A stretch of DNA of 64,000 nt from Doris montereyensis (lineage: Eukaryota; Mollusca; Gastropoda; Nudibranchia; Dorididae). Position 1 is the stretch's first letter. Each line of letters starts with the position of its first letter. The notes below the pieces were generated by a model. That model was not told the DNA's origin. It saw nothing but the letters and a program-made list of their open reading frames with translations, and did not search any database. Of the stretch, positions 22,301-34,275 are shown piece by piece. The translations under genes and the position numbers were made by a program. The stretch spans positions 101,001-165,000 of the forward strand of contig JAXRKP010000111.1 in assembly GCA_037039925.1 (NCBI GenBank). The letters are read 5' to 3'.

Positions 22301-25300
22301 AGTACATACAACTCATAAAGAATGTCAATGAAATAAAATATGATTTCAATTTTTTAAAAGTATAAAATTTTGTAGTGCAAACAGAAATAAAATAGTTTAA
22401 ATGAAATTACAAGAGGGGTACAGTACAAAAATAATTACATGTAAGCTGTTCATAAATAAGGCATGTAAAATTAGTTTGGTGGGTATGCGTTTAAAACATG
22501 TTGTTTCGTTTCTGGTCTACTGAGGCAGACTATTCCAAACCTTTCGGCCAGAGAATTCAAAAGCTCACTCACCATAGGATTTGAGACATAAATATATCCA
22601 ATGAAAGCTAATATAACACAAAGGTAGAATAAACATTACATTCTAACATATCTTTCATGGGTAGCCCCAATATTTAAAGTTAATACTAAGATAATTCTAG
22701 AAATGGAAATTTGCAAGACAAAGTTCGACCCAGTTCTACAAACTACTCTCATCTTCCGTATCTAACGAATCGATAATAGGGCGCGCCAAAACAATTACAT
22801 CACAAAACTAACCAGGGGTTTTACACTGACCAATATCGATGTCATGGGTTTTCCTTTACTACGGAAAATCCCCAGAATTACAAGTAACTATGTTATAGCC
22901 ATTTTCTAAGGCACATAATATACATTGCTGTTGTCTGCAAAAATAGTCTTTTCATGGTATTTTAGTCGAATCCCTGTAATTTTCTTCCTGTCACTTGTCA
23001 GATCCATGTTGTCATTTCTGTACACCTATCTGTCAAAATGGAATACGCTTGAAATATCATCCATTTTTATCTTACAGGTGATGGACCTGAACTTCGTGAT
23101 TACGTGGTGTCCGCAGGTGTGATTGAACCTCTCACTGGACTTGTGAGAATGGATTCAGCGGTACGTTTGAAAGCATTACCCTGTCAATAATACTCCCTTT
23201 ATTATTTTGGAAATATTTTCTGTATATTATCTTGTGTAAATTGTAGAATGTTTCCATATGCTCTGATCTTTTTGATCTTGATCAATTTAAAACAAACCAA
23301 ATTCTCTTTCTTTCTTTTTTCCCCGACAAAATTAGAGATTCACATTTTATAATCACGGTCTACTCAACTGGCATGTTTTTGTTTCCTGCAGGCTTCATTT
23401 CTACGCAATGTGACATGGACCTTCTCAAACCTTTGCCGCAACAAGAACCCACCACCCAAGATGAAGACCATTCAGTCTTGCCTGCCAGCCCTGAGCACGC
23501 TCATCCAACATGCGGACAAGGAAGTGCTGGCTGATGCCTGCTGGGCTTTCTCATACATCACGGATGGGGCCAACACCCAGATTCAGGAAGTTGTCAACTG
23601 TCCGGGTAAGCAATATAAAAGATTTGATATGCCTATAACATGGTGATTATATTAACACATGACTGGCTTGTTTAGTACTTGTGTAATATACAGGTGATTT
23701 TTTATTATTATCTGGGATTGTGGTATGAATCAGGCTTCTGGGTTGTGATTAGTTTGAAACTTACCTAATTGTGTGTTGTTTTTTGTTCTTGTTCTCAGCC
23801 ATCATCTACAGACTCGTTGAATTGTTGGGTTGTGATGACCCCGCTGTGATAACCCCTGCCCTGCGTTCTGTCGGTAACATCGTCACTGGTGATGATGATC
23901 AAACACAGGTTTGTACTGGTGCCTGCATCATTGGCTGCATTGGTTAAATTTATTGTCACAAATAGGTTCCTTTTCTGTACTGCTTCTGGTCCCAAATTTC
24001 CCTTAGAACATCAACACGGCCACTGTGACATCAACTTAGCTACATCTAACAGCAAAACGACACCCAATATAAGAGAAAGTATGGTCACAACAGATTCTTG
24101 TTGGTTATTGTATGGAACAAAAAGCATTTATTTATTCGTAGTCGTGTTGTCACACCACCCTAGTTTTTGGGTTGAGTTTTTTATTTTTATGGTTGGCAGG
24201 TGTTGCTAGTGGGTCCTACTCGTTTCCCTCCTCTCATACGCATCCTTCTTTCATCTTCCTGTTTCCTCTCAATTCAACCTTAAATCACTGCACATTATAG
24301 GTTGGCTGGTTGGTAAAACAAAATATATGACTTTTTGCTCATTTCCTTGTGACATAATTCTCTGCCTTTTGTTTTAGATAGTATGTGACCTTTTTTCTCT
24401 TTGTCCCATCAGGCCGTCATCCAGATGAATGTTCTGCAGCTACTCCCTGCCCTCCTTCAACACCCCAAGTGTAGCATTAAGAAAGAGGCGTGCTGGATGC
24501 TGTCAAACATCACTGCTGGCTCCGTGGAGCAAATCCAGTCAGTTATTGATCAAAATCTCTTGCCTTTGGTTGTGGAGGTTCTTCGATCCGTAAGTATTGC
24601 CCATTTAAGCATTTATTTGATGGTTTCTCCAGGTGCGAATGACTACCCTGCTGTAGGTAGAGAAAGATTGTGTTAGCACGAGGCGCCGAATATGCTCCTT
24701 AGATAGTTGAGCACTTTGAATGAAATGTTCAGTATTGGGTACGTTTTTTAGGGCTTTGAGTCCCCTTGCAAAGTACATGAGGGATTCTAACAATTTTTCG
24801 TTATTTTCCGTAAAGGGTTTTATATTAGTTAAATTCTCGATGTTTTCGAGTAAGAATGCATGGTCAAAGTCTTGTTTTTCGATTTGAAAAGATGGGCAGC
24901 TATGCATCTTTATCTTTATTTCTCTTTCCATCTAGGGAGACTTCAAGAGTCAGAAAGAGGCTGTTTGGGTCTTGACTAACTTGACCACCGGTGGTGATCC
25001 TAAGCAGGTGCTGGCCATGGTCACTGCTGGTATCATAACACCGCTCTGTGCCTTGTTGCATTCTAAAGACACCAAACTACTCATGGTCATTTTGGAGGGC
25101 ATGGCCAACACACTGAAGGTATGAACCCCTTTCGCTTTTTCTATCCTCTTCTTAGATGTAGATCGATGCCTACATGATATTCATTTATTTCCAGTGCTGA
25201 TAATATATTTCTCATCTCCCGACAAAGGAGGTTATAATAATAGGTTTTTAGCCGCATTGGTTTGTCTGTTAGCGTCTTTGCTATATAAAAAAAAACCCTG

Positions 25301-27213
25301 CATAATTGGATGTTGGTGAAGTTTGCAGGATAGGTCGTAAATGATACAAGGAACAATGGCTTCAGTTATGGGGGTGTTTGAATCACCATTTGCATCCAGG
25401 AAGTTTGTGAAGGATTCTTTATCATTGGGACTTAGTTCTTTAGTATCTTGTTTGTTTGGTCTCTTTAATGTTATGGTATTGGCGTGTGGACAGTTGAACA
25501 CGAAGGCCACTTATCTCATCATAGATTTAGATCAAGCTAATGTATATCTTTCCATAGGGCTGCTTTGAAAATTCTAGAGTATTGATCTCGAGAACGACCA
25601 GCCCATTTATTACGCAAGACATAACCTACATATAGATCTAATTAATTACGATAGTATAAAATTTAAAAAGTGCCAAATGAAAAAAAAATGGTGATTATTT
25701 GTCTATTTCAACTTTTAGATCTTTAATCTGGATAATGATAGAAATTTAGAACATGTTGGCTTCCTTGAATATGTCGTCGGGTCATTTTTTTCGTCTCTTT
25801 TTTCCAAATTATTTTTTGGGCATTTTCAAATTGTAAAGCAAAGCATTCTCCCGCATTTTCTATTTATTGGGTTGGCAGCTCTCTTATTGTTATCTCTCTC
25901 TCTCTCTCTCTTACTTTCTGCACTTGACAACTTTTTCTGGAAAGCATTTTCTCTGTGTGATTTCACTTCATTTGTCCTGAAACAACATACACATAAATGT
26001 AAATAAGGGACATTTTCTGTGATATGTTTTATGTTTTTCTCTCCATACCAGGTGGCCAATGACATGATGCATCCAGAGGACAGCCACCACCCGTGCCTTA
26101 CTATAGAGGAGTGCGGAGGCCTGGACAAGATTGAAGAGTTGCAGCAGCATGAGAATGAACAAATCTACAAGAAGTCTCAGCACATCATTGAGACTTTCTT
26201 CTCTGGATACGTGAGTTGAATCTTTTGAACGTTTTAATTATTGTTTTTATGATTCAAAGGGTGTATGTATCTGTTTGCCGGTTGCATTTTGAATTCAAAT
26301 TTAGAGATACCCGGCCCCCAAGATCACTGTAGAGCATACTATGTGGATGGTGTAGATTGATGACACAATTAGTAGCTACCTCAAACACCCTGTCTATCAC
26401 AGGCTAGCTATATAAATTTTATATACGTTTGTGTTTTGTTTTCCGATAGGATGGCAGATAAAATACGAATCCTTCAATGTTTTGATCATATGTATATTTG
26501 GTGTTAGTGGTTGTCTAAGAGCGATTTCTGTATTTTTTTTTAAAAGAAAGGTTTTTACAAACAACGGAAAATAGGAATGGAAGTGGAAATGTACCAAACA
26601 AAAGACTGTCAACATACACCCATGGCCACTGCATTTCATAACTAGGGGTAACTGCCAAAATGGTGGGTCCATAGCCACCACATTTCATAATCAGGGGTGG
26701 CTAACATTGACAAAATAGTAGACCCATCACCACCGCATTTCATAACTAGGGGTAACTAGCATTTGCGAAATGATAGGCCCATAGCCACCACATTTCATAG
26801 ACAGGGGTAACTAGCATTGACACAATAGTGGACTTATAGCCACATTTCATAGACAGGGGTAAGTAGCACCCAGTGGACTTTTCATTTAGACAGGGGTAAG
26901 TAGCATTGACACAATAGTGGACTTATAGCCACCACATTTCATAGACAGGGGTAAGTAGCATTGACACAATAGTGGACTTATAGCCACCACATTTCATAGA
27001 CAGGGGTAAGTAGCATTGACACAATAGTGGACTTATAGCCACCACATTTCATGACAAGGGGTAACTACCATTTGCATCATGTTGTAGTGAACCACTTTTC
27101 TTCTCTTTTTTCTTGACCAGGATGAAGATGACGAGGTGGCCCCTTCAGCCAGTGCGGACGGCAGCTGTTTCACGTTCAATGCTCCTCAAAATGATGCTAC
27201 CATCTCATTTTGA
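19257..27213 (+). CDS. KPNA2: Importin subunit alpha (karyopherin alpha-2 type)
   Basis: Nuclear import adaptor. Its N-terminal IBB domain binds importin-beta and its armadillo repeats bind classical nuclear localisation signals. Eleven coding exons: 19257-19334, 19913-20043, 20606-20786, 21341-21513, 23078-23160, 23392-23605, 23799-23908, 24413-24589, 24936-25118, 26052-26210 and 27121-27213. All have GT-AG introns and consistent phases. Total is about 527 codons against 529 in human KPNA2. ARM landmarks include [74 protein letters not shown] and [18 protein letters not shown]. The residues [12 protein letters not shown] and the C-terminus place it in the alpha-1 (KPNA2/pendulin) group. Two one-base deletions (exons 2 and 3) break the frame as assembled. 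Confidence 0.93.
19913..20043 (+). CDS. KPNA2: KPNA2 exon 2 (IBB core), with 1-base deletion
   Basis: Starts [17 protein letters not shown] in frame from exon 1, then the frame slips. The next base-frame reads [18 protein letters not shown], exactly the expected IBB continuation. The break sits in a run of six A at 19959-19964, where seven would restore the frame. The exon is 131 nt where 132 is expected from flanking phases. The acceptor is TTCACAG and the donor GTGAGA. Confidence 0.85.
20160..20415 (+). mobile_element. SINE family C, copy 1
   Basis: GTGGGTTTATAATCACGACA (degenerate B box), then TTTCCTCACTTGACTCAACT, GTAAATGAGTACCTAGCTAT and AGGTAGAGAAAGATCTTGTA. Shared with 35395-35640 and partly with 24628-24775. 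In KPNA2 intron 2. Confidence 0.7.
20606..20786 (+). CDS. KPNA2: KPNA2 exon 3, with 1-base deletion
   Basis: Reads [20 protein letters not shown] and on to [10 protein letters not shown], then hits a stop in frame. The alternative frame reads [20 protein letters not shown], the conserved sequence that should follow. The slip is in a run of five A at 20709-20713; six would restore the frame. The exon is 181 nt where 182 is expected. Confidence 0.88.
21341..25118 (+). CDS. KPNA2: KPNA2 exons 4-9 (central armadillo repeats)
   Basis: Six consecutive exons (21341-21513, 23078-23160, 23392-23605, 23799-23908, 24413-24589, 24936-25118) translate without indels. Each ARM repeat carries the Trp-Asn array ([49 protein letters not shown]) that grips the lysine-rich NLS. 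Exon phases 2-1-0-1-0-0 chain perfectly. Confidence 0.93.
24175..24310 (-). repeat. 130-bp interspersed repeat
   Basis: Reverse copy: GGGTCCTACTCGTTTCCCTC, TTTCATCTTCCTGTTTCCTC, TCAATTCAACCTTAAATCAC. In KPNA2 intron 7. Confidence 0.7.
24628..24775 (+). mobile_element. SINE family C, partial copy 2
   Basis: GGTGCGAATGACTACCCTGC, TGTAGGTAGAGAAAGATTGT, then AGTTGAGCACTTTGAATGAA. Head missing. In KPNA2 intron 8. Confidence 0.65.
26052..26210 (+). CDS. KPNA2: KPNA2 exon 10 (last ARM / acidic lead-in)
   Basis: Fifty-three codons with [20 protein letters not shown] then [19 protein letters not shown], ending GTGAGT. This is the conserved '[16 protein letters not shown]' block, which includes part of the CAS export-factor binding region in the family. 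Confidence 0.92.
26618..27070 (+). repeat. 55-bp minisatellite in KPNA2 intron 10
   Basis: About eight tandem units built on CACATTTCATAGACAGGGGT, then AAGTAGCATTGACACAATAG and TGGACTTATAGCC. The unit is about 55 bp, with diverged copies at the left end and near-identical ones at 26880-27050. The array ends about 50 bp before the last coding exon. Confidence 0.85.
27121..27213 (+). CDS. KPNA2: KPNA2 exon 11 (C-terminus and stop)
   Basis: Thirty codons, acidic start [14 protein letters not shown], ending [12 protein letters not shown] then TGA at 27211-27213. A short acidic tail with a terminal Phe is typical of importin-alpha. The acceptor is TTGACCAG. Confidence 0.9.
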   Translation, partial: DEDDEVAPSASADGSCFTFNAPQNDATISF

Positions 27214-29180
27214 ATACGGACAGCTTATATTCGTACGTCAAGTCTTTGTTTGTGACTATTTGATTTCAAGACTTTCCGCAGAACAACTTCACACCATTGT
27301 GTTCATCTCGTCGTGTTTAAATTGAGCTATGGGTTATCAAAGCAATAGTCCTGTGGTTCCTTGAATTTTGCTCATGTTGTTGATGCGTGCTGCTATTATG
27401 ACCCTAGTGTACATTACAATTTCAGTGACAAATTGTTGATTTTCTTTCATCTCTTTTCTTTCTATTCACATCTTCTGTCTGTCTGTCCTTTGCCCCTCAA
27501 TCGCAGCTCAAGTTGTACATTGATAATCATGCCGTTCTGTGCCATATCAGTGGCTGTCTTGTTTTTCTGTAACATAAGATCATACTGCCAACCAGTATGT
27601 AAAAAAGCGTATTTTGAGTGCATTTGCCTTGAACAGTATGTATTTGAGGATTTTTTTAGAAACTTAAGTTAATGGGCAGAGCCTCAGAGATATTGATGTG
27701 AACGTCCAGAGATGACAATCTCTAAGTTGATAAAATACCATCAAATTTTTGCTTGAAATGCCAGAGATTGTCCATGTTTTCTGAAATGTTACAGGCTGTT
27801 TGCTCGAGTTAGAATTGGTGTACTTGATCAGAGTCGTTTTTCGATTTGAACGAGTTGGCAGCTATGTAAGATGTATGTTCATGTCTTGTCTCTGGCTCAT
27901 CAAAGTATTTTGATGTCCAGCGCTATAAATACTTATCTTGTGTTGGCAGGCAATGCTGGTACTGGTGAGTCCTACTTCTGTTCTTTCACTCTTTACATGT
28001 CTTTCATCTTGCTGTTTCCTCTTCATTCACCCTGAAATCACCACACGCGCTTGATGTGGTAAATTTCGATGAAACCAACAAATGTATCTTTTTCTTCTTT
28101 TTTTTTGTCTTTGTAACGTTTGGTATCTTAACCTAACGATTCTTTGTACATTAATCTTTTTACAATCACGCGATGGCCTTCTTAGGCTGTTGGCAGCCTA
28201 CCTGCATGGACTGGCAACTACTGGTGGGTGGGCGATTGGCGGGTACCACATGTAGGTCCTGCTTCTTTCATATCCCTTTTTCGCTTACCTTTCATCTCGT
28301 TGTTTTTCCTCTGAATTCACACTATCTCTGTTGCTACTAGGTCTTCTTTCCTTTCCTTTCTTTTTTCACTTATCTTTCATCTTGCTGTTTCCTCTTAATT
28401 CACCCTGAGATCACTGCAATGGTGGACGCTTTGTTTCTTATCTCCAGTGCCTTCTTCTAAAATTGCGGGTGGTGGGAGGTACCGATGGGTCCTTTGTTTT
28501 CCGTTCATGCTTTTGCATGGTCGGTTGGTAGGTCATACTTCGTCACTCTTGCACTTATCTTTTACTTTCATCTTGCTGTTTCCTCTTAATTCACCCTGAG
28601 ATCACCGCAAATGGTAGACAGGGTAAAGTTAAGTAAGCCAAACAAATCATGCTTTTGCAGGTTTTTGTTTTGTTTTTTCCCACTCATCCTGACATTGCCA
28701 AATCTGATGAATACTGTAAATTCCAGTGATTCTATTTATATCAGTTTGTTTTTGTAGCTGATGTGTGACACTATTTGTCTTTCTTTCTCGTCTTCCCCTG
28801 CTCATTCTGTCTTTTCATTCATGTTGATCGTTTAGTTCAGACTTTATTTTTGTTGCTGTACCGGTAATTGGTTTTTATTTGTTTCAGTTTATGGTTATGT
28901 ATTTGTTTGTTTCTTGCCTTTGTTGACCATCTCTTTCCTATCTCTATTCCTCTGTTTTTGTTTGTTTTTTGTCAAAGTCAGACTGTTTATTCCACGATTA
29001 CAAGGATTTCAAAACTTGATTTTGAAATTGAATGAAGACTATTAAACAAATCAATTTGATATATACATACTTGTTGCTTTATGTTTCTTTTGCGTGTTTG
29101 CGTCGATGAAAAGTGTAGTGTTGTGAATTCATAATACATGGAAACCACAAAAGACTATGACCTTCATATACCAAATAAAA
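27214..29180 (+). other. Presumed KPNA2 3' untranslated region and downstream DNA
   Basis: No coding sequence seen. Possible polyadenylation signals are ATTAAA near 29040 and AATAAA near 29173; neither is proven. If the transcript reaches them, the 3' UTR holds about four antisense copies of the 130-bp interspersed repeat (27940-28645). Confidence 0.35.
27940..28645 (-). repeat. Cluster of four 130-bp interspersed repeats
   Basis: Reverse copies at about 27945-28070, 28190-28345, 28345-28430 and 28505-28645, each with 'CTTTCATCTTGCTGTTTCCTC' cores (split here as TTTCATCTTGCTGTTTCCTC) and 'AATTCACCCTGAGATCAC'. Local tandem clustering just past the KPNA2 stop. Confidence 0.75.
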
Positions 29181-29344
29181 AGTTCTGTGTCGAAATTAGA
29201 ATCAAAATAAAATTTAAACAATTTAAATTTATTTTAACTGTCCATATTGCTATGGAAATGACCCCATATTTAATTTTTTAGATATGTCTTTCAAAATTCT
29301 TTATTTACATGCAACATACAATAAAAACATACATAAAAAAAATC

Positions 29345-29655
29345 ACTGATATCGGGGTTTTGGTAGGATTTTTATTTTATTTTGCCCGGACTGCCCTGTA
29401 AACAACCAAGGGATCTTTAACATGTACAGTGTTGTGATCTGAACACAGGACCTCTTATTTATTGTTTAGCTCTGATGGGACTAGGTGTCAGATCCACCTA
29501 CCTGGACCAAGATGGTATGTTTTATTTGAAAAATATCGAGAAATGTTCAAACATCGGGGCGAGGCTTGAACACATAACCTTTTGGTTAAGAATAAGATGT
29601 TGACACCTTGCTTCTCTTCTGTACTACCCGGTCCCCCTTTCACGCAGGGGAAGTG
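29345..29655 (-). mobile_element. SINE family B, copy 2
   Basis: Reverse orientation: TTTTGGTAGGATTTTTATTT, TTGCCCGGACTGCCCTGTAA, AGGGATCTTTAACATGTACA, then head GAGGCTTGAACACATAACCT. Intergenic, downstream of KPNA2. Confidence 0.75.
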
Positions 29656-29659
29656 TCTG

Positions 29660-31300
29660 GACTGTCATGTAGGTGACCCATGTTTGGTCATAGTTTTACT
29701 TTTACACTGGAACTCGAAAGTCTGAAATACAGCGGTGTCTGATTGAGAATTTGGTCCTCGGGAGACAGAAACAATGGATTCTTAGCCAGACCGCGTTCTG
29801 AGGTGGACTTCAACATGGCTTGTATTTTTGTTTGTTTCATCAGTTTCTGTTTTTTATCAAAAGAAATGAGAAAAGTCACAACAATAAGAGGGACTTCCTT
29901 ACCCTGCCACCAATCAACCACATTTTGGCACGTGACTGTTGAGTAATATTTGTTCGTCTGTCGTGCCCGAGGTGGCAAGGCATGGTCACAGGTGGCCGTG
30001 AAAGATAGGCAAGACGAATTTCTCGTGTGTCAGCCATTACAGTTACAGCGTCTGGCGGCACACCCGTATGACGTGCGTGTTTATAGCACCTATTAGAGTA
30101 TTAGTGTATGGGCCAGTGTAATAAAGTTCTCACCGCCTTTCTATGGTCCACTTGCAACACATCACATGTTATTGCCAATTACTAGCATTGAATTGAATCG
30201 AAAGCGGATTTTATTTCCATGATTCTCAGTTCACGATCTGACCGGGTTCTAAGGCAAATCGGGCTGTACTACTAGTAGGGGTCTCAAAGGGAGTAGTTTT
30301 ATATATAAGGAAAAAATCTGTTGCGTTGAAATAGCAAGTAATCTTAGGCGGACCGGGTCTTAGGCCGACACCATTGCATATGTAACGAGAACTTGGAAAT
30401 AGATCAATTCATTTCTCCGGTTTTTTTCCCGTTCTTTTATTTTAAGTATCACCTTAGGTGTGGGTGCGGGTAAATAAAATCAAACGTTCCTTGCCTGAAT
30501 AAAAATAAATTTATAACTATTAAAACTAAGCATTCATTGATTATCATCAGTGAGAAACACTTTTCATTCAAAATTTTCAAACAACTTGGACTTGGAGGTC
30601 GATTATGGTCTTACGGTTTTAAAAACATAATATTATAATGATCAGACAGGGCATACGATACGGTTAATGAGGAAACGAGGTAAATCGCTGTGTGGGTGTA
30701 TGTATGCGTGTGCTTGTGTATATGTGTGTGTGACCAAAATCGGCTGGTGGACACATCTTGAAATCAGACACTGCATCTCAAATATGGGTATGTGAGAATG
30801 GTTCCATTTCTTTAAGGATATTTTCTCTTCAATTATTTTTTTTATCAAACCTCTCAATCGGAAACTCAGTAAAATAGTTATTTAAAAATACTACTAACAA
30901 TAAAATACAAACAATAAAATCAATTTTAAAGACCAAATTTATTTGATTTCATGTCGTCAACATATTATGCTGAGGATAAGAATCAGGATAAGGTGACAGT
31001 GACATGAATGATGCAAATCACCAACAGCAAATCGAACAGTAGTAGTAGTAGTAGTACATTGTAAGTACAGTAAATAGCTATTAATACTATTATAAGTTAC
31101 AAGGATCAACTTACAAAATAAAACTTTGTGTGATGTAAAGATGCAGTATGATAACAAAAAAATGAGATGACAATGACACACGTGACCCCAGACACTTCAA
31201 ACTTCAAACAGCTTTTCTACCTGTTCTCATGACGTTTTGTCATAAATCAATCCATCCATCCATCAATTAATGCATGCATGTATACATACATTTTTCAATC
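29660..31300. other. Intergenic stretch without recognised genes
   Basis: No coding exon, RNA gene or mobile element could be supported here. Contains short GTA/AGT runs near 31040. Short reading frames lack conserved motifs. Confidence 0.6.
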
Positions 31301-31815
31301 CATGTACAGTAGAAATAATTAAAACCGAAAGAAGCTAAACCGAAAAAGTCGATGAACCGCAAAGAAATTGATAAACTACAAAGTACAAGTTTCTCCTTTG
31401 TCTTTCTTTGTATCAGTTTGTATCATAAACCGAAGTGCTTCTGAGCGCAAATGTCTTTAAACCAAAACTTTTTTCCCCCTTTCGTTTCATCCTCTTCAAC
31501 TTCAATTTCAATAATTCCGCAAAGGGGTCACACATGGTCACACGTAATACCTATCGATATGAAATAAGAGCGTAACTGAGGAGATGAGGGGGCGAGGGTG
31601 GTGGTAGTCAAACCTTCAATCACCGCACATCGCTTAGACTTAGAGCGGGGGACTGGCACGGGAAGGGGGAGGTGGGGGTGTAGAAACCACGCAGGCGAGA
31701 TGTTCTTGCTTGCTCGTGGTAAGTGTATAGTGTTGTAAGCACGTGGTAAGGCCTAAGTGTAGTGTAAATAGCCGCATTGGTACGCCGTTTAAGTGTGTAC
31801 TCGTTGGTATGTGTG

Positions 31816-31842
31816 TTCGCGCATGTGTGTGTGTGTGTGTGT
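31816..31842 (+). repeat. (GT)n microsatellite
   Basis: Short GT run inside the Tigger element, upstream of its HTH frame. Confidence 0.9.
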
Positions 31843-32014
31843 GTCTGCTTTGTTTTAGGCCTTTTTCAACACAGGGATAGGGGTGTGTAGAGTTTAGCAT
31901 TGATGCGTTTCATTTCCATTCACTTCTCCCAGTCTCCCAGTCATTTAATTCATTTTTATCACGAGAACTTTTGATCCTTTCTGGGTTTTTTAGTTTTAAT
32001 TCAGCCAGTCAAAG

Positions 32015-32275
32015 ATGTCTAAGAGAAAGCACTGTGCATACACATTGGAGTTTAAACTCAATATTCTTTCGGAAGTGGACGAAAAGAAATTAAACAAGAC
32101 GGAGATATGTAAAAAGCACGGCATCCCGAACTCAACATTATCAACCATTTTGAAGGACAGGGAGAGGCTACAAAAGGCTCGTGAAGAAACGAAGTTTCGC
32201 CCGTCTACGTGGATAGACTCTCCGTCTCAAAATCACGCCAAACATCTAACAAACTTTTTCAAGAAAGCCTTATAA
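32015..32275 (+). pseudogene. Truncated Tigger transposase: CENP-B N-terminal HTH only
   Basis: Eighty-six codons: MSKRKHCAYTLEFKLNILSE, then VDEKKLNKTEICKKHGIPNS and TLSTILKDRERL. The 'L..KL.IL.EVD.......EI.KK.GIP.STLSTILK.R' pattern is the CENP-B/psq HTH that binds the TIR. It then runs as STWIDSPSQNHAKHLTNFFK and stops. Full-length Tigger transposases are several hundred residues with a second HTH and a DDE domain, so this is a deletion product. The frame is intact to its stop. Confidence 0.8.
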
Positions 32276-32639
32276 GTTGTATCCCTATCCCACCCATTTC
32301 CTAATAAAGATGAAGAGACTGAATGAAAGATGAATACCTGATGATCCAAATCTGTATTTTGCATTAACTTTAAGTGTGAATGAGAGTATGAATGGGAAAA
32401 ATAAAAATAAAACAAACCCCCCCCCCCCCCCCCCCAAAAAGAAAAACCCCAACAATCAAAACAATTATATTATTATGGTCACCAAGAGGCCTCTTTATTC
32501 ATCAACATTAACAAAAGGAAACGACCCAATCCAAACATAGTTACCCCCTTTAAAAACATTGCAAAAAAGGGAACTTGCTTTAAACCAAAATGGTTTAGAG
32601 GGTCCCCAAAATTTTGGTTTAAAGTATTTCTACTGTACA

Positions 32640-32800
32640 TTTTGTATACATACATACATACATACACACATAAATAAATACACATACATACATACATACA
32701 TACATACATACATACAATGTACATGATAATAATGATAACATATATATAATGATATACACATAAGTATAATGATAATACATGTAATAATAATAATAATAAC
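32640..32800 (+). repeat. (ACAT)n and AT/AAT-rich microsatellites
   Basis: ACAT tetranucleotide run abutting the right end of the Tigger element, followed by (TAA)n. Confidence 0.9.
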
Positions 32801-33107
32801 AGAATATCAGTGAAGGCGCTTCAACCAAAACACTGGAAGCAGTAGGAATGTTAAAATACCAAAGTAGGCTACACATGAATGTGCAGGAGGAATGTCATTG
32901 TCACTATTTCAGTCAATGAATAAATAAAGAGCATTTTATTATTTTTAAGGTACACAGGTAATCTGTCAATGCCCTATACTTGTAACTATAAGAAGTCAAA
33001 TTACATCTGTGTAATCATACAACGCATGTCTATTGGCAAGATGGTAAAATGATACATCGCATTACACATTATTTTATAAAGAAATAATTTTTTTCAAAGT
33101 TTCTTCA

Positions 33108-33475
33108 AGGCCATTATGACCTATAACTATAAAGCTTATCCAAGTTTCTATAGCGTGAAACCCAACAGGTAATAATAATTAATCACCTCCTGGACTACAG
33201 TGTGAAACCCAACAGCTAAAAATTAATCACTTCCTGGACTACAGTGTGAAACCCAACAGCAAATAATAATCACCTCCCAGACAGGATGCTAGTCTGACAC
33301 AGGTTCTTACTAATACTAGTGTTTGTACCAATTTGCACCTCGGGGAAAATGCAAGCTAAGTGTCTTCCCAATGGAACACAACATCAGACCTAGCTTTAAT
33401 ACTTGGATTCAAACCTGGGACCTCATGATCTCTAGTCTGGCAGCCTAACCACATGGCCAACCGCTACACTATTTA
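33108..33475 (-). mobile_element. SINE family A, copy 2
   Basis: Reverse orientation: GTGTCTTCCCAATGGAACAC, then ATTCAAACCTGGGACCTCAT (B box) and CAGCCTAACCACATGGCCAA (A box). The tail section CCTCCTGGACTACAGTGTGA is locally triplicated. Confidence 0.75.
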
Positions 33476-33754
33476 TTGAATTTGGAATCAAAACAACTTA
33501 AAATAAGAGTGTCTCCTCAATCAACTTTCATTATTGATTAACATACTAGTAAGTAAAAAGTAAAGAATGTCCCATGCCTATAGTTACCGTTAAGCTTAGA
33601 GCTACCAGAAGTAGATTCCTGAGACATCTAGGCATACAGATCCATAATGTGCTAGTACCAGTAGTAGTAGTAGAAGTAGTACTGGTAATTTGCCGTTGCT
33701 TTCTATTTGACTAGTGGAGAATAAAATAAATGAGAGATTTATTGCCCCTGCTTC

Positions 33755-33845
33755 ATTCCTCTCATTCATTCTCATATTTTTCATCTTGCTGTTTCCTCAC
33801 TTCACCCTGAGGTCATCGCATAAGAGGACAGGGTAAATGCCAAAG
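33755..33845 (-). repeat. 130-bp interspersed repeat
   Basis: Reverse copy: TTCATCTTGCTGTTTCCTCA, CTTCACCCTGAGGTCATCGC, GAGGACAGGGTAAATGCC. Intergenic. Confidence 0.68.
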
Positions 33846-34089
33846 AGACAAAACAAGAAAAATATATAAAAGAACAGGCCAAAGATTTCATTTCAGGTTG
33901 AGAGCCATTCTTGCACATATCATAATCAGAAAAACTGCTTTCACTTTGCCAACATCTGCAGTAGTATGTATTGGGAGGACCCTCATTTACGTAAAGTACT
34001 CTCTTGTACCTAAATGACTTAATTTCTCTCTCCGCCTTCTTCAACAGCTTTAATTTAGTTATTATTAGCAAAATAACCTCTTATCATGT

Positions 34090-34205
34090 TATTGTTTTAT
34101 TATTACTTTTATTATTATTATTATTATTATTATAATTATCATTATAATTATTATTATAATTATAATCATATTATTATTATTGTTTATTAATTATTATTAT
34201 TAATA

Positions 34206-34272
<67 letters not shown>

Positions 34273-34275
34273 TGT
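34090..34275 (+). repeat. (ATT)n microsatellite
   Basis: Two blocks of ATT repeats, the second about 20 perfect units. Confidence 0.95.

Larger units (their letters stand above)
31307..32635 (+). mobile_element. Internally deleted Tigger/pogo DNA transposon with TIRs and TA duplication
   Basis: The left end CAGTAGAAATAATTAAAACC and the reverse complement of the right end CAGTAGAAATACTTTAAACC form imperfect terminal inverted repeats, flanked by TA at 31305-31306 and 32636-32637. CAGT ends and TA target duplications define the Tc1/mariner-pogo group. Inside is one short plus-strand frame (32015-32275) encoding only a CENP-B-type N-terminal HTH. Its DDE catalytic domain is absent, and poly-C and AC-rich filler occupies the 3' part. 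Confidence 0.8.

Noticed and set aside
19257..27213. KPNA2 as a pseudogene because of two frameshifts
   Set aside because: All introns, splice sites, phases and ARM motifs are intact, and both breaks are one-base homopolymer losses; consensus error is the simpler explanation.
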